Assembly (NCBI GenBank): GCA_934591635.1
Contig: CAKTPI010000001.1
Span: forward strand, 1-64,000
Direction: 5' to 3'
Length of the DNA stretch: 64,000 nucleotides
Source: an uncultured Oscillospiraceae bacterium
Lineage (GTDB): Bacteria > Bacillota > Clostridia > Oscillospirales > Oscillospiraceae
Part shown: piece by piece, positions 40,032-49,232 of the stretch
How positions within the stretch are numbered: position 1 is the first letter of the stretch
Layout of the letters: each line of letters begins with the position of its first letter
Translations under genes and position numbers: made by a program
Notes under the pieces: model-generated
Databases searched by the model: none
What the model was told of the DNA's origin: nothing
The model's input: only the letters and a program-made list of their open reading frames with translations

Positions 40032-40964
40032 TTATTCTGCAAACATGGGGCTGGACAGATACCGGTCACCGGTATCGGGCAGCAGCACCACGATGGTTTT
40101 GCCTTCGTTTTCGGGCCGCTTTGCAATTTCGATGGCGGCGTGGATTGCCGCACCGGAGGAGATACCCACCAGAATGCCCTCGGTGCGGCCAATGTCCCGC
40201 CCCGCGGCAAAAGCATCCTCGTTGGTGATAGGGATGATCTCATCATAAACGGTGGTATCCAACACCTTAGGAACAAACCCGGCGCCGATGCCCTGAATTT
40301 TGTGCGGACCGCCGTGGCCCTGAGACAGGACAGGAGAAGCGGCGGGCTCCACGGCAACTACCTTTACGCCCTTCTTCTTGGATTTGAGGAACTGTCCGAC
40401 ACCGGTCACGGTGCCGCCGGTGCCAACACCGGCTACAAAATAATCCACAACACCGTCGGTATCTTCCCAGATTTCCGGGCCGGTAGAAGTGAAGTGCGCC
40501 TTGGGGTTAGAGGGATTGGTGAACTGGGAAGGGATAAAGCTGCCGGGAATTTCCTTTGCCAGCTCATCAGCCTTGGCAATCGCACCGGACATCCCTTGAG
40601 CACCGGGGGTCAGCACCAGCTCGGCACCATAGGCTTTCATCAGTTGGCGGCGCTCAACACTCATGGTATCGGGCATAACGATGATGATCCTGTAGCCTCG
40701 GGCGGCAGCAATGGAGGCCAGACCAATGCCGGTGTTGCCGCTGGTGGGCTCAATGATGGTAGCCCCGGGAACCAGAATTCCGGCCTTTTCCGCGTCATCC
40801 AGCATCATTTTCGCAATCCGGTCTTTCACAGAACCGGCAGGATTAAAATATTCCACCTTGGCCAGAATTCTCGCCTTCAAGCCGTACTTCTTTTCCGTAT
40901 TTGTCAGCTCCAGCAGGGGGGTGTGGCCAATCAGTTGATCAGCGGAGGTGTAGATTTTAGACAT
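40032..40964 (-). CDS. cysK: Cysteine synthase A (O-acetylserine sulfhydrylase)
   Basis: 310 residues from ATG 40964; GGAG lies upstream and a GTG nine bases earlier is less likely. The PLP lysine is Lys47 (NPAGSVKDR), and the asparagine loop [11 protein letters not shown] and the PLP-phosphate loop [10 protein letters not shown] are intact. It makes cysteine from O-acetylserine and sulfide. As first gene of an operon with iscS and iscU it supplies the desulfurase substrate directly. It is the promoter-proximal gene behind the operator-like repeats. Confidence 0.96.
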   Translation of the reverse strand: MSKIYTSADQLIGHTPLLELTNTEKKYGLKARILAKVEYFNPAGSVKDRIAKMMLDDAEKAGILVPGATIIEPTSGNTGIGLASIAAARGYRIIIVMPDTMSVERRQLMKAYGAELVLTPGAQGMSGAIAKADELAKEIPGSFIPSQFTNPSNPKAHFTSTGPEIWEDTDGVVDYFVAGVGTGGTVTGVGQFLKSKKKGVKVVAVEPAASPVLSQGHGGPHKIQGIGAGFVPKVLDTTVYDEIIPITNEDAFAAGRDIGRTEGILVGISSGAAIHAAIEIAKRPENEGKTIVVLLPDTGDRYLSSPMFAE

Positions 40965-40999
40965 CGTAAGCACTCCTTTGCAGTGTATTTGAAGTTTTT

Positions 41000-41054
41000 T
41001 ACCAACTGTGTTGGTAGGTAAACATCTTATACCACAATTTACCTACCTTGTCAA
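41000..41054 (-). promoter_or_regulatory. Promoter and inverted-repeat operator of the cysK-isc operon
   Basis: Minus-strand promoter TTGACA (41054-41049), 17-bp spacer, TATAAG (41031-41026). Two inverted repeats overlap it. Perfect 10-bp arms GGTAGGTAAA (41013-41022) and TTTACCTACC (41038-41047) flank the -10 box almost symmetrically. A second palindrome, TACCAAC-TGT-GTTGGTA (41000-41016), lies just downstream over the start region. Binding there would block transcription; the operon's own Rrf2 regulator is the natural candidate. Confidence 0.75.
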
Positions 41055-41073
41055 GGGGTAAATGTATTTTTAG

Positions 41074-41094
41074 CGGCTCCCTCGTGGGGAGCCG
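41074..41094. other. Hairpin downstream of the methyltransferase/DUF3006 pair
   Basis: CGGCTCCC (41074-41081) / GGGAGCCG (41087-41094). It follows the 41100-42048 genes on the minus strand but has no T-run, so it may be a processed or Rho-associated 3' end. Confidence 0.4.
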
Positions 41095-41099
41095 GTGAG

Positions 41100-41261
41100 T
41101 CAAATTTTCTCATAGTCGAAGAATTCCCGCTTCAGGCGGTCGCCCACGTTCAGTCCTTCGGGCAGCAGGGCAAGGGCAACCTGACCCTCCGCGCCGGTGC
41201 TGTCGTAGCGGATGATGGCGTAGTCTCCGGAAATATCAATGACGGTGCAGGTGTCGTTCAT
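41100..41261 (-). CDS. Small DUF3006-like protein (53 aa)
   Basis: Starts at ATG 41261 with AAAAGGAG upstream. MNDTCTVIDISGDYAIIRYD and LLPEGLNVGDRLKREFFDY match the pattern of DUF3006 proteins (a short beta-barrel ending with xLPxGxxxGDxL). Function unknown. It lies 28 bases after the methyltransferase gene and is probably cotranscribed with it. Confidence 0.75.
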   Translation of the reverse strand: MNDTCTVIDISGDYAIIRYDSTGAEGQVALALLPEGLNVGDRLKREFFDYEKI

Positions 41262-41289
41262 AGAGCATACTCCTTTTGGCAGACGGAGG

Positions 41290-42048
41290 TCATTGCTTCT
41301 GGGCAAATATCCGATACCAGTCAATTTTTGAAAAATCCGTTTCAGGGAGAAAGCAGGGGACTGGCTTCATTTCGGGGGAGCCGTAGCCCATTTCTTGCAG
41401 CTTGGATGTGACTAGCTCCAGGGAAAATGGGTTGTAATGCTCCTCAAAGATTTCCTTTTGGACAATCTTGTTGTCCCGCTCAAAGGTATACACCAGATTA
41501 AAGGTGATGCTGCCGTCTGGGTTGTGATCCCATACCTGCATCAGATTGATTCTGGTGCCGTCCCGAAAAAAGGGATTGTAGAAGTAAAACCGCTGTTTTT
41601 CCCGCTGGATTTTCTCCCAGTTGCGGGAATCAAGGCAGAGATAACCGCCGGGCTTTACGTGGGCATCCATCTGGGCAAGCGTATGCACTACATCCTCGTT
41701 TGACACATAGGCAAGGGAGTTGCCCGTACTGGTTACGCAGTCAAACAGCCGGTCACCCCAGGCGGATAAGTCCCGGAAATCGCAGCATTTCAGCTCCAAT
41801 GGCTTTCTCTTGGCGGCGGCCTTTTCACGGCACTTTTCCAGCATGGAGCCGCTTAAATCGGAACCGCACAGCGACACGCCCAATTCCTGTAGCGGCAGGG
41901 TCATTGCACCGGCTCCGATACTGACATCAAGAAGCGTCTCCACCTTTCGACCTGCCAGAAGGGTCTTCCAGTCGTTCCGGACAATTTGGCTCCTGTCCTC
42001 AGTTTCAATCAGGTCGTAGATGTCGGCACGTTCATATAGCTTTTCCAT
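41290..42048 (-). CDS. Class I SAM-dependent methyltransferase
   Basis: 252 residues from ATG 42048 (GAGAGG upstream). The SAM-binding motif I is LLDVSIGAGAMTLPLQELG, followed by the acidic residue of strand 2 (GSDLSGSML) and motif III around HVKPGGYLCLD. The C-terminal part carries a beta-rich region with FNLVYTFERDN. Small-molecule methylation is likely; the substrate is not known. The PFOR terminator separates it from the gene upstream. Confidence 0.88.
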   Translation of the reverse strand: MEKLYERADIYDLIETEDRSQIVRNDWKTLLAGRKVETLLDVSIGAGAMTLPLQELGVSLCGSDLSGSMLEKCREKAAAKRKPLELKCCDFRDLSAWGDRLFDCVTSTGNSLAYVSNEDVVHTLAQMDAHVKPGGYLCLDSRNWEKIQREKQRFYFYNPFFRDGTRINLMQVWDHNPDGSITFNLVYTFERDNKIVQKEIFEEHYNPFSLELVTSKLQEMGYGSPEMKPVPCFLPETDFSKIDWYRIFAQKQ

Positions 42049-42073
42049 ATATCCTCTCCTATGCACTTTGTTC

Positions 42074-42107
42074 AAAAAACGCTGCCCGGTTGGAATAACC
42101 GAGCAGC
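42074..42107 (-). terminator. Terminator of the PFOR gene
   Basis: Read on the minus strand, GCTGCTCGGTT pairs with AACCGGGCAGC (one mismatch) and is followed by six T. Confidence 0.8.
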
Positions 42108-42160
42108 GCTTTTCGTTCATTATCTATCTGATGGATGCCGCCCAAAGGCGGGACTGAGAA

Positions 42161-45100
42161 TTAGTCCTTGTACATCTCAACCAGCTTCAGCAGGTGCTCG
42201 TAGCGCTCCTTAGCGGCAGCCTCGTTCTTTGCGAACAGATCGGTTGCGCGCTCGGGGAACTCACGGGTCAAACGGCTGTAGCGGGCCTCGTTCATCAGGA
42301 ACTCCTGATAGCCATCCTTAGGAGCCTTGGAGTCCAGAGTGAACTTGCCGGTGGCCTTGGAGGGATCGAAGCGGAACAGGTTCCAGTAGCCGCATTCCAC
42401 AGCCTTCTTCATTTCAGCCTGGCAGTTGGTCATGCCGCCCTTGATGGAGTGCATCTCGCAGGGAGCATAGCCGATGACCAGAGAGGGGCCATGGTAAGCC
42501 TCAGCCTCGGTGATGGCCTTGATGGTCTGAGCGGGGTTAGCACCCATAGCCACCTGGGCAACGTACACATAGCCATAGCTCATGGCAATCTCAGACAGGG
42601 ACTTCTTCTTGGTTTCCTTGCCGGCAGCAGCAAACTGAGCAACCTGGCCGATGTTGGAAGCCTTGGAGGCCTGTCCGCCGGTGTTGGAGTAAACCTCAGT
42701 ATCGAAGACGAACACGTTGACATCCTTGTTGGAAGCCAGCACATGGTCAACGCCGCCGAAGCCGATGTCGTATGCCCAGCCGTCGCCGCCGAAAATCCAC
42801 ACGGACTTCTTGGACAGGTACTCCTTCTTGGAGAGGATGTCCTTCACGGTGTCGCAGCAGACATGGGCTTCCAGGTTGGCGACCAGGGCCTTCGTAGCGG
42901 CCTTGTTGGCCTCGCCGTCGTTGAAGGTGTCCAGCCAGCTCTGGCAGGCAGCCTTGCGGTCCTCGTCAACGGTATTTTCCATCACAGCCTTGACCTTGTT
43001 GGCCAGGGACTCACGGATGACAGCCTGTGCGGTGTACATACCCAGGCCATGCTCTGCGTTGTCCTCGAACAGGGAGTTGGCCCATGCGGGACCGTGACCC
43101 TCTGCGTTGACCGTGTAGGGAGCGGTAGCAGCGGGGCCGCCCCAGATGGAGGAGCAACCGGTGGCGTTGGAGATGTACATCCGGTCGCCGAACAGCTGGG
43201 TCACCAGACGGGCGTAGCTGGTCTCGGCGCAGCCGGCGCAGGAGCCGGAGAACTCCAGCAGAGGCTTGCGGAACTGAGAACCCTTGACGGTGTTGTCCTG
43301 CATGTCCTTCTTCTCGCTGACCTTGGAGACCATGTAGTTGAAGACTTCCTGCTCAGGCAGCTCGTTCTCCTGAGGAACCATGGTGATGGCCTTGGTGGGG
43401 CAGACGCCGACGCAGACGCCGCAGCCCATGCAGTCCAGAGGAGACACGGCCATGATGTACTTGTAGACGCCCTTGCCCTTGCCGGCCTTGACATCCACCA
43501 GACGGGCGTTCGCGGGAGCGGCAGCAGCCTCTTCAGCGGTCAGCGCGTAGGGACGGATGGTGGCGTGGGGGCAGACATAAGCACAGTTGTTGCACTGGAT
43601 GCACTTGGTCTCGTCCCAGTGAGGAACGGTAACGGCAACGCCGCGCTTCTCGTAAGCGGAAGCACCCAGCGGGAACTGGCCGTCGGGCAGCTCGGCGAAA
43701 GCGGAAACGGGCAGGCTGTAGCCGTCCATTCTGCCGATGGGGTTCAGGATGGTCTTGACGACCTTGACGGTGTCGGGACGGCCTTCCAGAACGGTTTCGG
43801 GCTTGTTGTCCTCAGCGGTAGCCCAGGAAGCGGGAACATCGACCTTGTGGTAAGCGGTAGCGCCCACATCGATGGCGTTCCAGTTCTTCTCGACGACGTC
43901 GCGGCCCTTCTTCAGGTAGGAGTGCTCGGCAGCGTCCTTCATGTACTTGATGGCATCCTCAGCGGGCATGACCTTCGCCAGAGAGAAGAAGGCGGACTGC
44001 AGGATGGTGTTGGTACGCTTGCCCATGCCGACCTTGATGGCCAGGTCAATGGCGTCGATGGTGTACAGCTGGATGTTGTTGTTGGCGATGTAGCGCTTGG
44101 AAGCGGCATCCAGATGATGCTCCAGCTCCTCCAGGTTCCACTGGCAGTTGATCAGGAACACGCCGCCGGGCTTGACATCCTGAACGATCTTGAAGCCCTT
44201 GGTGATGTAGGAGGGGTTGTGGCAGGCAACGAAGTCAGCCTTGTTGATGTAGTAGGGAGACTTGATGGCCTTGTCGCCGAAACGCAGGTGGGAAACGGTG
44301 ACGCCGCCGGTCTTCTTGGAGTCGTACTGGAAGTAAGCCTGTACGTACTTGTCGGTGTGGTCGCCGATGATCTTGATGGAGTTCTTGTTAGCGCCAACGG
44401 TGCCGTCGCCGCCCAGACCCCAGAACTTGCACTCAATGGTACCTTCCGCAGCGGTGTTGGGGGAGACCTTCTCGTCCAGGGACAGGTGGGTCACATCGTC
44501 CACGATGCCAACGGTGAACTCGTTCTTGGGAGCATCCTTTGCCAGTTCTTCATAGACGGCGAAGACGGAAGCGGGATGGGTATCCTTGGAACCCAGACCG
44601 TAACGGCCGCCGATTATGGTGACATTGTTGCGGCCGGCCTTGGCCAGAGCCATGACCACATCCTGATACAGGGGTTCACCCTGGGAGCCGGGCTCCTTGG
44701 TGCGGTCCAGGACGGCAATCTTCTTGGCGGTGGCGGGGATGGCAGCCAGCAGCTTCTCGGCGCAGAAGGGCCGGAACAGGCGAACCTTCACCAGGCCGAC
44801 CTTTTCGCCGTGGGCGTTCAGGTAGTCGATGACTTCCTCGGCCACGTCGTTGATGGAACCCATGGCCACAATGATGCGGTCGGCATCGGGAGCACCATAG
44901 TAGTTGAACAGCTGATAGTTAGTGCCCAGCTTCTCATTGACCTTGCCCATGTACTTCTCGACAATGGCGGGCAGTGCCTGATAGTACTTGTTGGAAGCCT
45001 CACGGTGCTGGAAGAAGATGTCATCATTCTCGTGAGAGCCGCGCATTGCAGGGCGCTCGGGGTTCAGGGAGTGCTTGCGGAATGCATCCACAGCATCCAT

Positions 45101-45688
45101 GTCCACCATGTCCTTCAGGTCATCGTAATCCCAGATGGCGATTTTCTGGATTTCGTGAGAAGTACGGAAACCATCGAAGAAGTTGATGAAGGGAACGCGG
45201 CCTTCAATGGCAGCCAGGTGGGCAACGGCGCCAAGATCCATTACTTCCTGCACGTTGGTCTCGCACAGCATGGCAAAACCAGTCTGGCGGCAGGCATAGA
45301 CGTCGGAGTGGTCACCGAAGATGTTCAGAGCCTGAGAAGCCACGCAGCGGGCGGACACATGGAACACGCAGGGCAGCAGCTCACCGGCGATCTTGTACAT
45401 GTTGGGGATCATCAGCAGCAGGCCCTGAGAAGCGGTGTAGGTGGTGGTCAGGGCACCGGCGGCCAGGGAGCCGTGCACAGTACCGGCAGCACCAGCCTCG
45501 GACTGCATCTCAACAACCTTGACGGTGTTGCCAAAAATGTTCTTGCGGCCAGCAGCAGCCCACTGGTCAACGTTGTCAGCCATGGGGCTGGACGGGGTGA
45601 TGGGGTAAATGCCAGCAACCTCAGTAAAGGCATAACTGACGTGGGCGGCAGCAGTATTGCCGTCCATGGTTTTGAATTTTCTTGCCAA
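42161..45688 (-). CDS. nifJ: Pyruvate:ferredoxin (flavodoxin) oxidoreductase
   Basis: 1175 residues, full length for the single-chain enzyme. It begins at a TTG (45688) nine bases after AGGAGG; the first ATG in frame, at residue 8 of this reading, lies beyond the family N-terminus. The domains are in standard order: pyrimidine-binding domain (GIYPITPSSPMAD), gamma-like domain, a two-cluster ferredoxin domain (CIQCNNCAYVCP and CMGCGVCVGVCP), the proximal cluster ligands (CAGCAE), and the TPP/Mg site (GDGWAYDIGFGG). It oxidises pyruvate to acetyl-CoA and reduces ferredoxin, the core energy step of anaerobic fermenters. Confidence 0.97.
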   Translation of the reverse strand: MARKFKTMDGNTAAAHVSYAFTEVAGIYPITPSSPMADNVDQWAAAGRKNIFGNTVKVVEMQSEAGAAGTVHGSLAAGALTTTYTASQGLLLMIPNMYKIAGELLPCVFHVSARCVASQALNIFGDHSDVYACRQTGFAMLCETNVQEVMDLGAVAHLAAIEGRVPFINFFDGFRTSHEIQKIAIWDYDDLKDMVDMDAVDAFRKHSLNPERPAMRGSHENDDIFFQHREASNKYYQALPAIVEKYMGKVNEKLGTNYQLFNYYGAPDADRIIVAMGSINDVAEEVIDYLNAHGEKVGLVKVRLFRPFCAEKLLAAIPATAKKIAVLDRTKEPGSQGEPLYQDVVMALAKAGRNNVTIIGGRYGLGSKDTHPASVFAVYEELAKDAPKNEFTVGIVDDVTHLSLDEKVSPNTAAEGTIECKFWGLGGDGTVGANKNSIKIIGDHTDKYVQAYFQYDSKKTGGVTVSHLRFGDKAIKSPYYINKADFVACHNPSYITKGFKIVQDVKPGGVFLINCQWNLEELEHHLDAASKRYIANNNIQLYTIDAIDLAIKVGMGKRTNTILQSAFFSLAKVMPAEDAIKYMKDAAEHSYLKKGRDVVEKNWNAIDVGATAYHKVDVPASWATAEDNKPETVLEGRPDTVKVVKTILNPIGRMDGYSLPVSAFAELPDGQFPLGASAYEKRGVAVTVPHWDETKCIQCNNCAYVCPHATIRPYALTAEEAAAAPANARLVDVKAGKGKGVYKYIMAVSPLDCMGCGVCVGVCPTKAITMVPQENELPEQEVFNYMVSKVSEKKDMQDNTVKGSQFRKPLLEFSGSCAGCAETSYARLVTQLFGDRMYISNATGCSSIWGGPAATAPYTVNAEGHGPAWANSLFEDNAEHGLGMYTAQAVIRESLANKVKAVMENTVDEDRKAACQSWLDTFNDGEANKAATKALVANLEAHVCCDTVKDILSKKEYLSKKSVWIFGGDGWAYDIGFGGVDHVLASNKDVNVFVFDTEVYSNTGGQASKASNIGQVAQFAAAGKETKKKSLSEIAMSYGYVYVAQVAMGANPAQTIKAITEAEAYHGPSLVIGYAPCEMHSIKGGMTNCQAEMKKAVECGYWNLFRFDPSKATGKFTLDSKAPKDGYQEFLMNEARYSRLTREFPERATDLFAKNEAAAKERYEHLLKLVEMYKD

Positions 45689-45728
45689 AATGAAATACCT
45701 CCTAAAGTATTCAGATTTTGTCGCATAC

Positions 45729-45757
45729 ATTCTACCATCTTCGAGCCATTTTGTAAA
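45729..45757 (-). promoter_or_regulatory. Promoter of the PFOR gene
   Basis: Minus strand TTTACA (45757-45752), 17-bp spacer, TAGAAT (45734-45729). Confidence 0.65.
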
Positions 45758-45912
45758 GCCGGAAATCAATATGTAGTGTAAAATTTAGAAGAAAGATACA
45801 AGATATTCTCGTTCATATTGTAAAATTTTCCGGCAGCAGGCAAAATGAAAAAGTTTTTCCTCCACAGTATGATGTGCGGCAGCGCGGGTTTCCGCAGACT
45901 GCATCCGGCTGA

Positions 45913-47490
45913 TCAAAGCAGCGGCGCAATGATCTTTGCTACATTTCCAATGAGCTTTACATACCATTTTTCCTGCTGGATGGTATGGGGCGTTACCGCC
46001 TGGCACTGCTCCAGCGTGGTTAGAAAGTCATCCTTGATATCCGCGATGCAGTCTACGCCGTGTAGATAGGCCGCACACTCAAAGTGATGGTACAGGCTCC
46101 GGTAGTCCAGATTGATGGTGCCCACTACAGCTCGGATATCGTCGCTGACAAATACCTTGGCGTGGACAAAGCCGGGGGTGTATTCATAGAGCTTTACCCC
46201 AGCCTCTGTCAGTGGCCGATAATAGGTTCTGGCCAGAGTGTTGGCAACAAAATGGTCGCAGATGTGGGGCAGGATCAGGCGAATGTCGATACCCCGCTGA
46301 GCGGCAAAGGTCAGTGCCTTTTCCAGCTCTCCGTCCAGAATCAGGTAAGGCGTCATGATGTATACATAATCGTGTGCACGGTTCAAAATGTCCATGTATA
46401 CCGATTTCCCCACATCGTAACCGTCCAGCGGGCAGTCACCGTAGGGCATGACAAAGCCCTGGCAGGGCTCATGGGGCGGCGCAGTGACGTAGGGAGAGAT
46501 GTCTTCCATGCTGCTGTCCTTTACATGCCACATCTGAAGGAACATCAGGGTGAAGCTGGCAACGGCATCGCCGCAGAGCCGGATGCCGGTATCCTTCCAG
46601 TGCCCAAACCGCACGATCTTATTGATATATTCGTCAGCCAGGTTGATGCCGCCGGTGAAGGCAACTCTGCCATCCACCACCAGAATTTTCCGATGATCCC
46701 GGTAGTTATAGTGGGTGGAAACAAAGGGGGTAATGGGCGCGAATACCCGACAGGAAATGCCCAAGGCCTCCAGTCTTTGGGGATAGTCCCGCGGCAGCAG
46801 CGCAAATTCGCAGGTGCCGTCGTACATCACCCGAATCTCCACGCCCTCCTTTGCTTTCTGGCTCAGGATTTCCAGAATTTTCCCCCACATAAATCCCTCG
46901 TCCAGAATGAAATATTCCAGAAAGATGAATTTTTCGGCTTTTTCCAGCTCCTCCAGCATGGCGGCGAACATCTTTTCACCAATCGGGAAATAGGTAACCT
47001 GGGTGTTTTCGTACATCGGAAAGCACCCGGTGCAGTTTACGTAGTGGGCCAGCTCCGATAATTCCGGACTTGTTTCTTTTGCCCGTTGGAGTGTTGCGGG
47101 GTTTTGCGAAATAGCGTTCCGGGTTGCTTGCGTCATGTTGGCAACTTTGCTTTTGAGGGCTTTGTGCCCTACTTCTGTGCTGGTGTAAATATAGAGCAGT
47201 CCGCCAAAAACCGGGAACAGCATCATGACGATCAGCCAGGTGATTTTAGAGGACGCATCATGGCTGCTGTTGACCAGAACTACGATCATGGTGAGGTTAA
47301 ACAAGGTAGACAGCCACAAATAGTGGGGCGCAAGCTGCCGGAATCGAAAAAACAATGCCAAAAGCAGTACCACTTGGATTATCAGAAGCAGTAATACAAT
47401 TCCAAACCGGCTGAATATCATGTGTGCAAGCCCCTTTTTTCCCTTTTTAAGGAGCGTGATACCATTGCTGTTGGATGTTTGATCCTCCAT
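45913..47490 (-). CDS. cls: Cardiolipin synthase (PLD family)
   Basis: 525 residues. Two or three membrane helices at the N-terminus (about 28-48, 57-73 and 84-102) are followed by two HKD phospholipase-D motifs: His266 in HRKILVVDG and His442 in VHAKVFVSDD. It condenses two phosphatidylglycerols to cardiolipin at the cytoplasmic membrane. It lies 49 bases after the ComM-like gene, in the same direction, and may be cotranscribed. Confidence 0.94.
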   Translation of the reverse strand: MEDQTSNSNGITLLKKGKKGLAHMIFSRFGIVLLLLIIQVVLLLALFFRFRQLAPHYLWLSTLFNLTMIVVLVNSSHDASSKITWLIVMMLFPVFGGLLYIYTSTEVGHKALKSKVANMTQATRNAISQNPATLQRAKETSPELSELAHYVNCTGCFPMYENTQVTYFPIGEKMFAAMLEELEKAEKFIFLEYFILDEGFMWGKILEILSQKAKEGVEIRVMYDGTCEFALLPRDYPQRLEALGISCRVFAPITPFVSTHYNYRDHRKILVVDGRVAFTGGINLADEYINKIVRFGHWKDTGIRLCGDAVASFTLMFLQMWHVKDSSMEDISPYVTAPPHEPCQGFVMPYGDCPLDGYDVGKSVYMDILNRAHDYVYIMTPYLILDGELEKALTFAAQRGIDIRLILPHICDHFVANTLARTYYRPLTEAGVKLYEYTPGFVHAKVFVSDDIRAVVGTINLDYRSLYHHFECAAYLHGVDCIADIKDDFLTTLEQCQAVTPHTIQQEKWYVKLIGNVAKIIAPLL

Positions 47491-47539
47491 CAGATTTCCT
47501 CCATTTATTTTTCATAGCCCGAAAAGGCGGATTCTTGTG

Positions 47540-49060
47540 TTACCCCCGATTTCCAATTCGCACTGAGCGGTATTGAATGGCCTCAGCAATGTGCTGCGTC
47601 CGGATATCGGGACTTCCGTCCAGGTCAGCCACGGTACGCGCTACCCTTACAATCCGGTCATAGCTGCGGGCAGTGAGTCCCATGCTTTCAAAAGCCAGCT
47701 TCATCAGTTCCTCAGCTTCCTCGTTCAGGGCACAGTGGGCGCGCATTTCCGGTGGGCCCATCCGGGCGTTGCACATTCCCCGGGACTGACCGAAGCGCTG
47801 GTTTTGAATCTGTCGGGCAGCATCTACCCGCTGTTTGACGGCGCTGGAGGGCTCTCCCTCGGCCCGGGTGCGCAGGTCCTCATACTGCACGGAGGTGACT
47901 TCTACGACAATGTCGATCCGGTCCAGCATTGGCCCGGAGATGCGGCTCTGATAGGCCTGCACGGCAGCCTCGCTGCAATGGCAACGTCCGCTGGGGTCGC
48001 CGTACCAGCCGCATTTACAGGGATTCATGGCACACACCATCATAAATTCGGCGGGGTAGGTGACGGTGCCGGATACCCGGGAGATGGTGACCTTGCCGTC
48101 TTCCAGGGGCTGGCGCATCAGGTCCAGGCTGTCCTTGCGAAATTCCGGCAGCTCGTCCAGAAAGAGCACGCCCTTGTGGGCCATGGAAATTTCACCGGGG
48201 ATGGGGTTGCTGCCGCCGCCCACAAGACCCGCGTTGGAAACCGTGTGATGGGGCGCCCGGAAGGGACGGCGGGACACCAGGGGGTGCTGCTCATTCAGCA
48301 GCCCCAGAACAGAATAGATTTGAGTGACCTCCAGCGCTTCCTCCCAGGTCATATTGGGCAGGATAGATGGGAGACGCTTGCTGAGCATGCTTTTGCCGGA
48401 ACCCGGAGGGCCGATGAGCAGCACATTGTGTCCGCCTGCGGCGGCAACCTCTAAGGCGCGCTTCACCTTTTCCTGCCCCAGCACATCCTTGAAATCCAGC
48501 TGAGGAATTGTCTCCTCAGAGGGTACCCAGATGGGCTCCTCCGGAATCTCGGAGAGACCGTTCAGCCCATCCACAAGCTGCGCCACTGTTGCTACCGGGT
48601 GAATGGCCGGGCCGTGGGCCAGAGTCGCCTCGGCGGCGTTTTCCGCCGGGACGAAAATGTGCTGGAGCCCGGCTTGCTTGGCGGCCAGCACCATGGGAAG
48701 CACACCGGAAACCCGGCGCACTGTGCCGTCCAGGGCCAATTCTCCCAGAAAGGCACATTCCATCCGCGGCTTCCGCACCTGCCCATAGGCAGCCAGAATG
48801 GCCAGCAGAATCGGCAGATCAAAATGGGTGCCGCTCTTTTTCAGACTGGCCGGCGCCAGGTTTACCGTAATACGTCCGGTTGGAAAACGGACGCCGCTGC
48901 TTTTGGCCGCCGCCCGGACCCGTTCCCGGGCTTCCTTCACGGCAGCATCCGGCAGGCCTACAATGTCAAAACCCGGCATGCCATTGGAGATGTAGGCCTC
49001 TGCGGTGACCACATTGCCCTGAATGCCGTGAATGCACATGGTACGAACGCTGCAAATCAT
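47540..49060 (-). CDS. YifB/ComM-family AAA+ (Mg-chelatase-like) ATPase
   Basis: 506 residues. An N-terminal Lon-protease-like (ChlI) domain (about 1-170, FDIVGLPDAAVKEARERV) is followed by an AAA+ domain with Walker A GPPGSGKS (217-224), Walker B GVLFLDELPEF, and a C-terminal Mg-chelatase lid. In naturally competent bacteria ComM is a helicase that promotes branch migration during transformation; in others its role is less clear. Own promoter; divergent from the 49233 gene. Confidence 0.93.
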   Translation of the reverse strand: MICSVRTMCIHGIQGNVVTAEAYISNGMPGFDIVGLPDAAVKEARERVRAAAKSSGVRFPTGRITVNLAPASLKKSGTHFDLPILLAILAAYGQVRKPRMECAFLGELALDGTVRRVSGVLPMVLAAKQAGLQHIFVPAENAAEATLAHGPAIHPVATVAQLVDGLNGLSEIPEEPIWVPSEETIPQLDFKDVLGQEKVKRALEVAAAGGHNVLLIGPPGSGKSMLSKRLPSILPNMTWEEALEVTQIYSVLGLLNEQHPLVSRRPFRAPHHTVSNAGLVGGGSNPIPGEISMAHKGVLFLDELPEFRKDSLDLMRQPLEDGKVTISRVSGTVTYPAEFMMVCAMNPCKCGWYGDPSGRCHCSEAAVQAYQSRISGPMLDRIDIVVEVTSVQYEDLRTRAEGEPSSAVKQRVDAARQIQNQRFGQSRGMCNARMGPPEMRAHCALNEEAEELMKLAFESMGLTARSYDRIVRVARTVADLDGSPDIRTQHIAEAIQYRSVRIGNRG

Positions 49061-49089
49061 TTCCCCACCCCGTTTCTCTTGTTTCCCTC

Positions 49090-49118
49090 ATTTTACTTGA
49101 TAAAACAGAAAAATACAA
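49090..49118 (-). promoter_or_regulatory. Promoter of the comM-like gene
   Basis: Minus strand TTGTAT (49118-49113), 17-bp spacer, TAAAAT (49095-49090). Confidence 0.6.
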
Positions 49119-49149
49119 TCCCTATTCTTACGGACAAAACGCCCAATCG

Positions 49150-49178
49150 TTGACAGGAAATGCAAACCATGGTAAGAT
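49150..49178 (+). promoter_or_regulatory. Promoter of the 49233 membrane-protein gene
   Basis: TTGACA (49150-49155), 17-bp spacer, TAAGAT (49173-49178). Confidence 0.7.
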
Positions 49179-49232
49179 GGTCGGGAAAAGCGGGACAGAT
49201 GAAGAAACTGTTCTTTTGCAGGAGGAAGAGAA

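Noticed and set aside
41074-41094. Hairpin next to the cysK-isc promoter considered as part of the operator
   Set aside because: It lies upstream of the -35 box, shares no sequence with the GGTA repeats, and is better placed as a 3'-end structure of the preceding minus-strand genes.
42194-45781. A 1195-codon open frame on the plus strand, antisense to PFOR
   Set aside because: It is an artefact of strong GC-ending codon bias in PFOR: the product is low-complexity Leu/Gly/Asp-rich, has no ribosome binding site, and mirrors a highly conserved enzyme frame.
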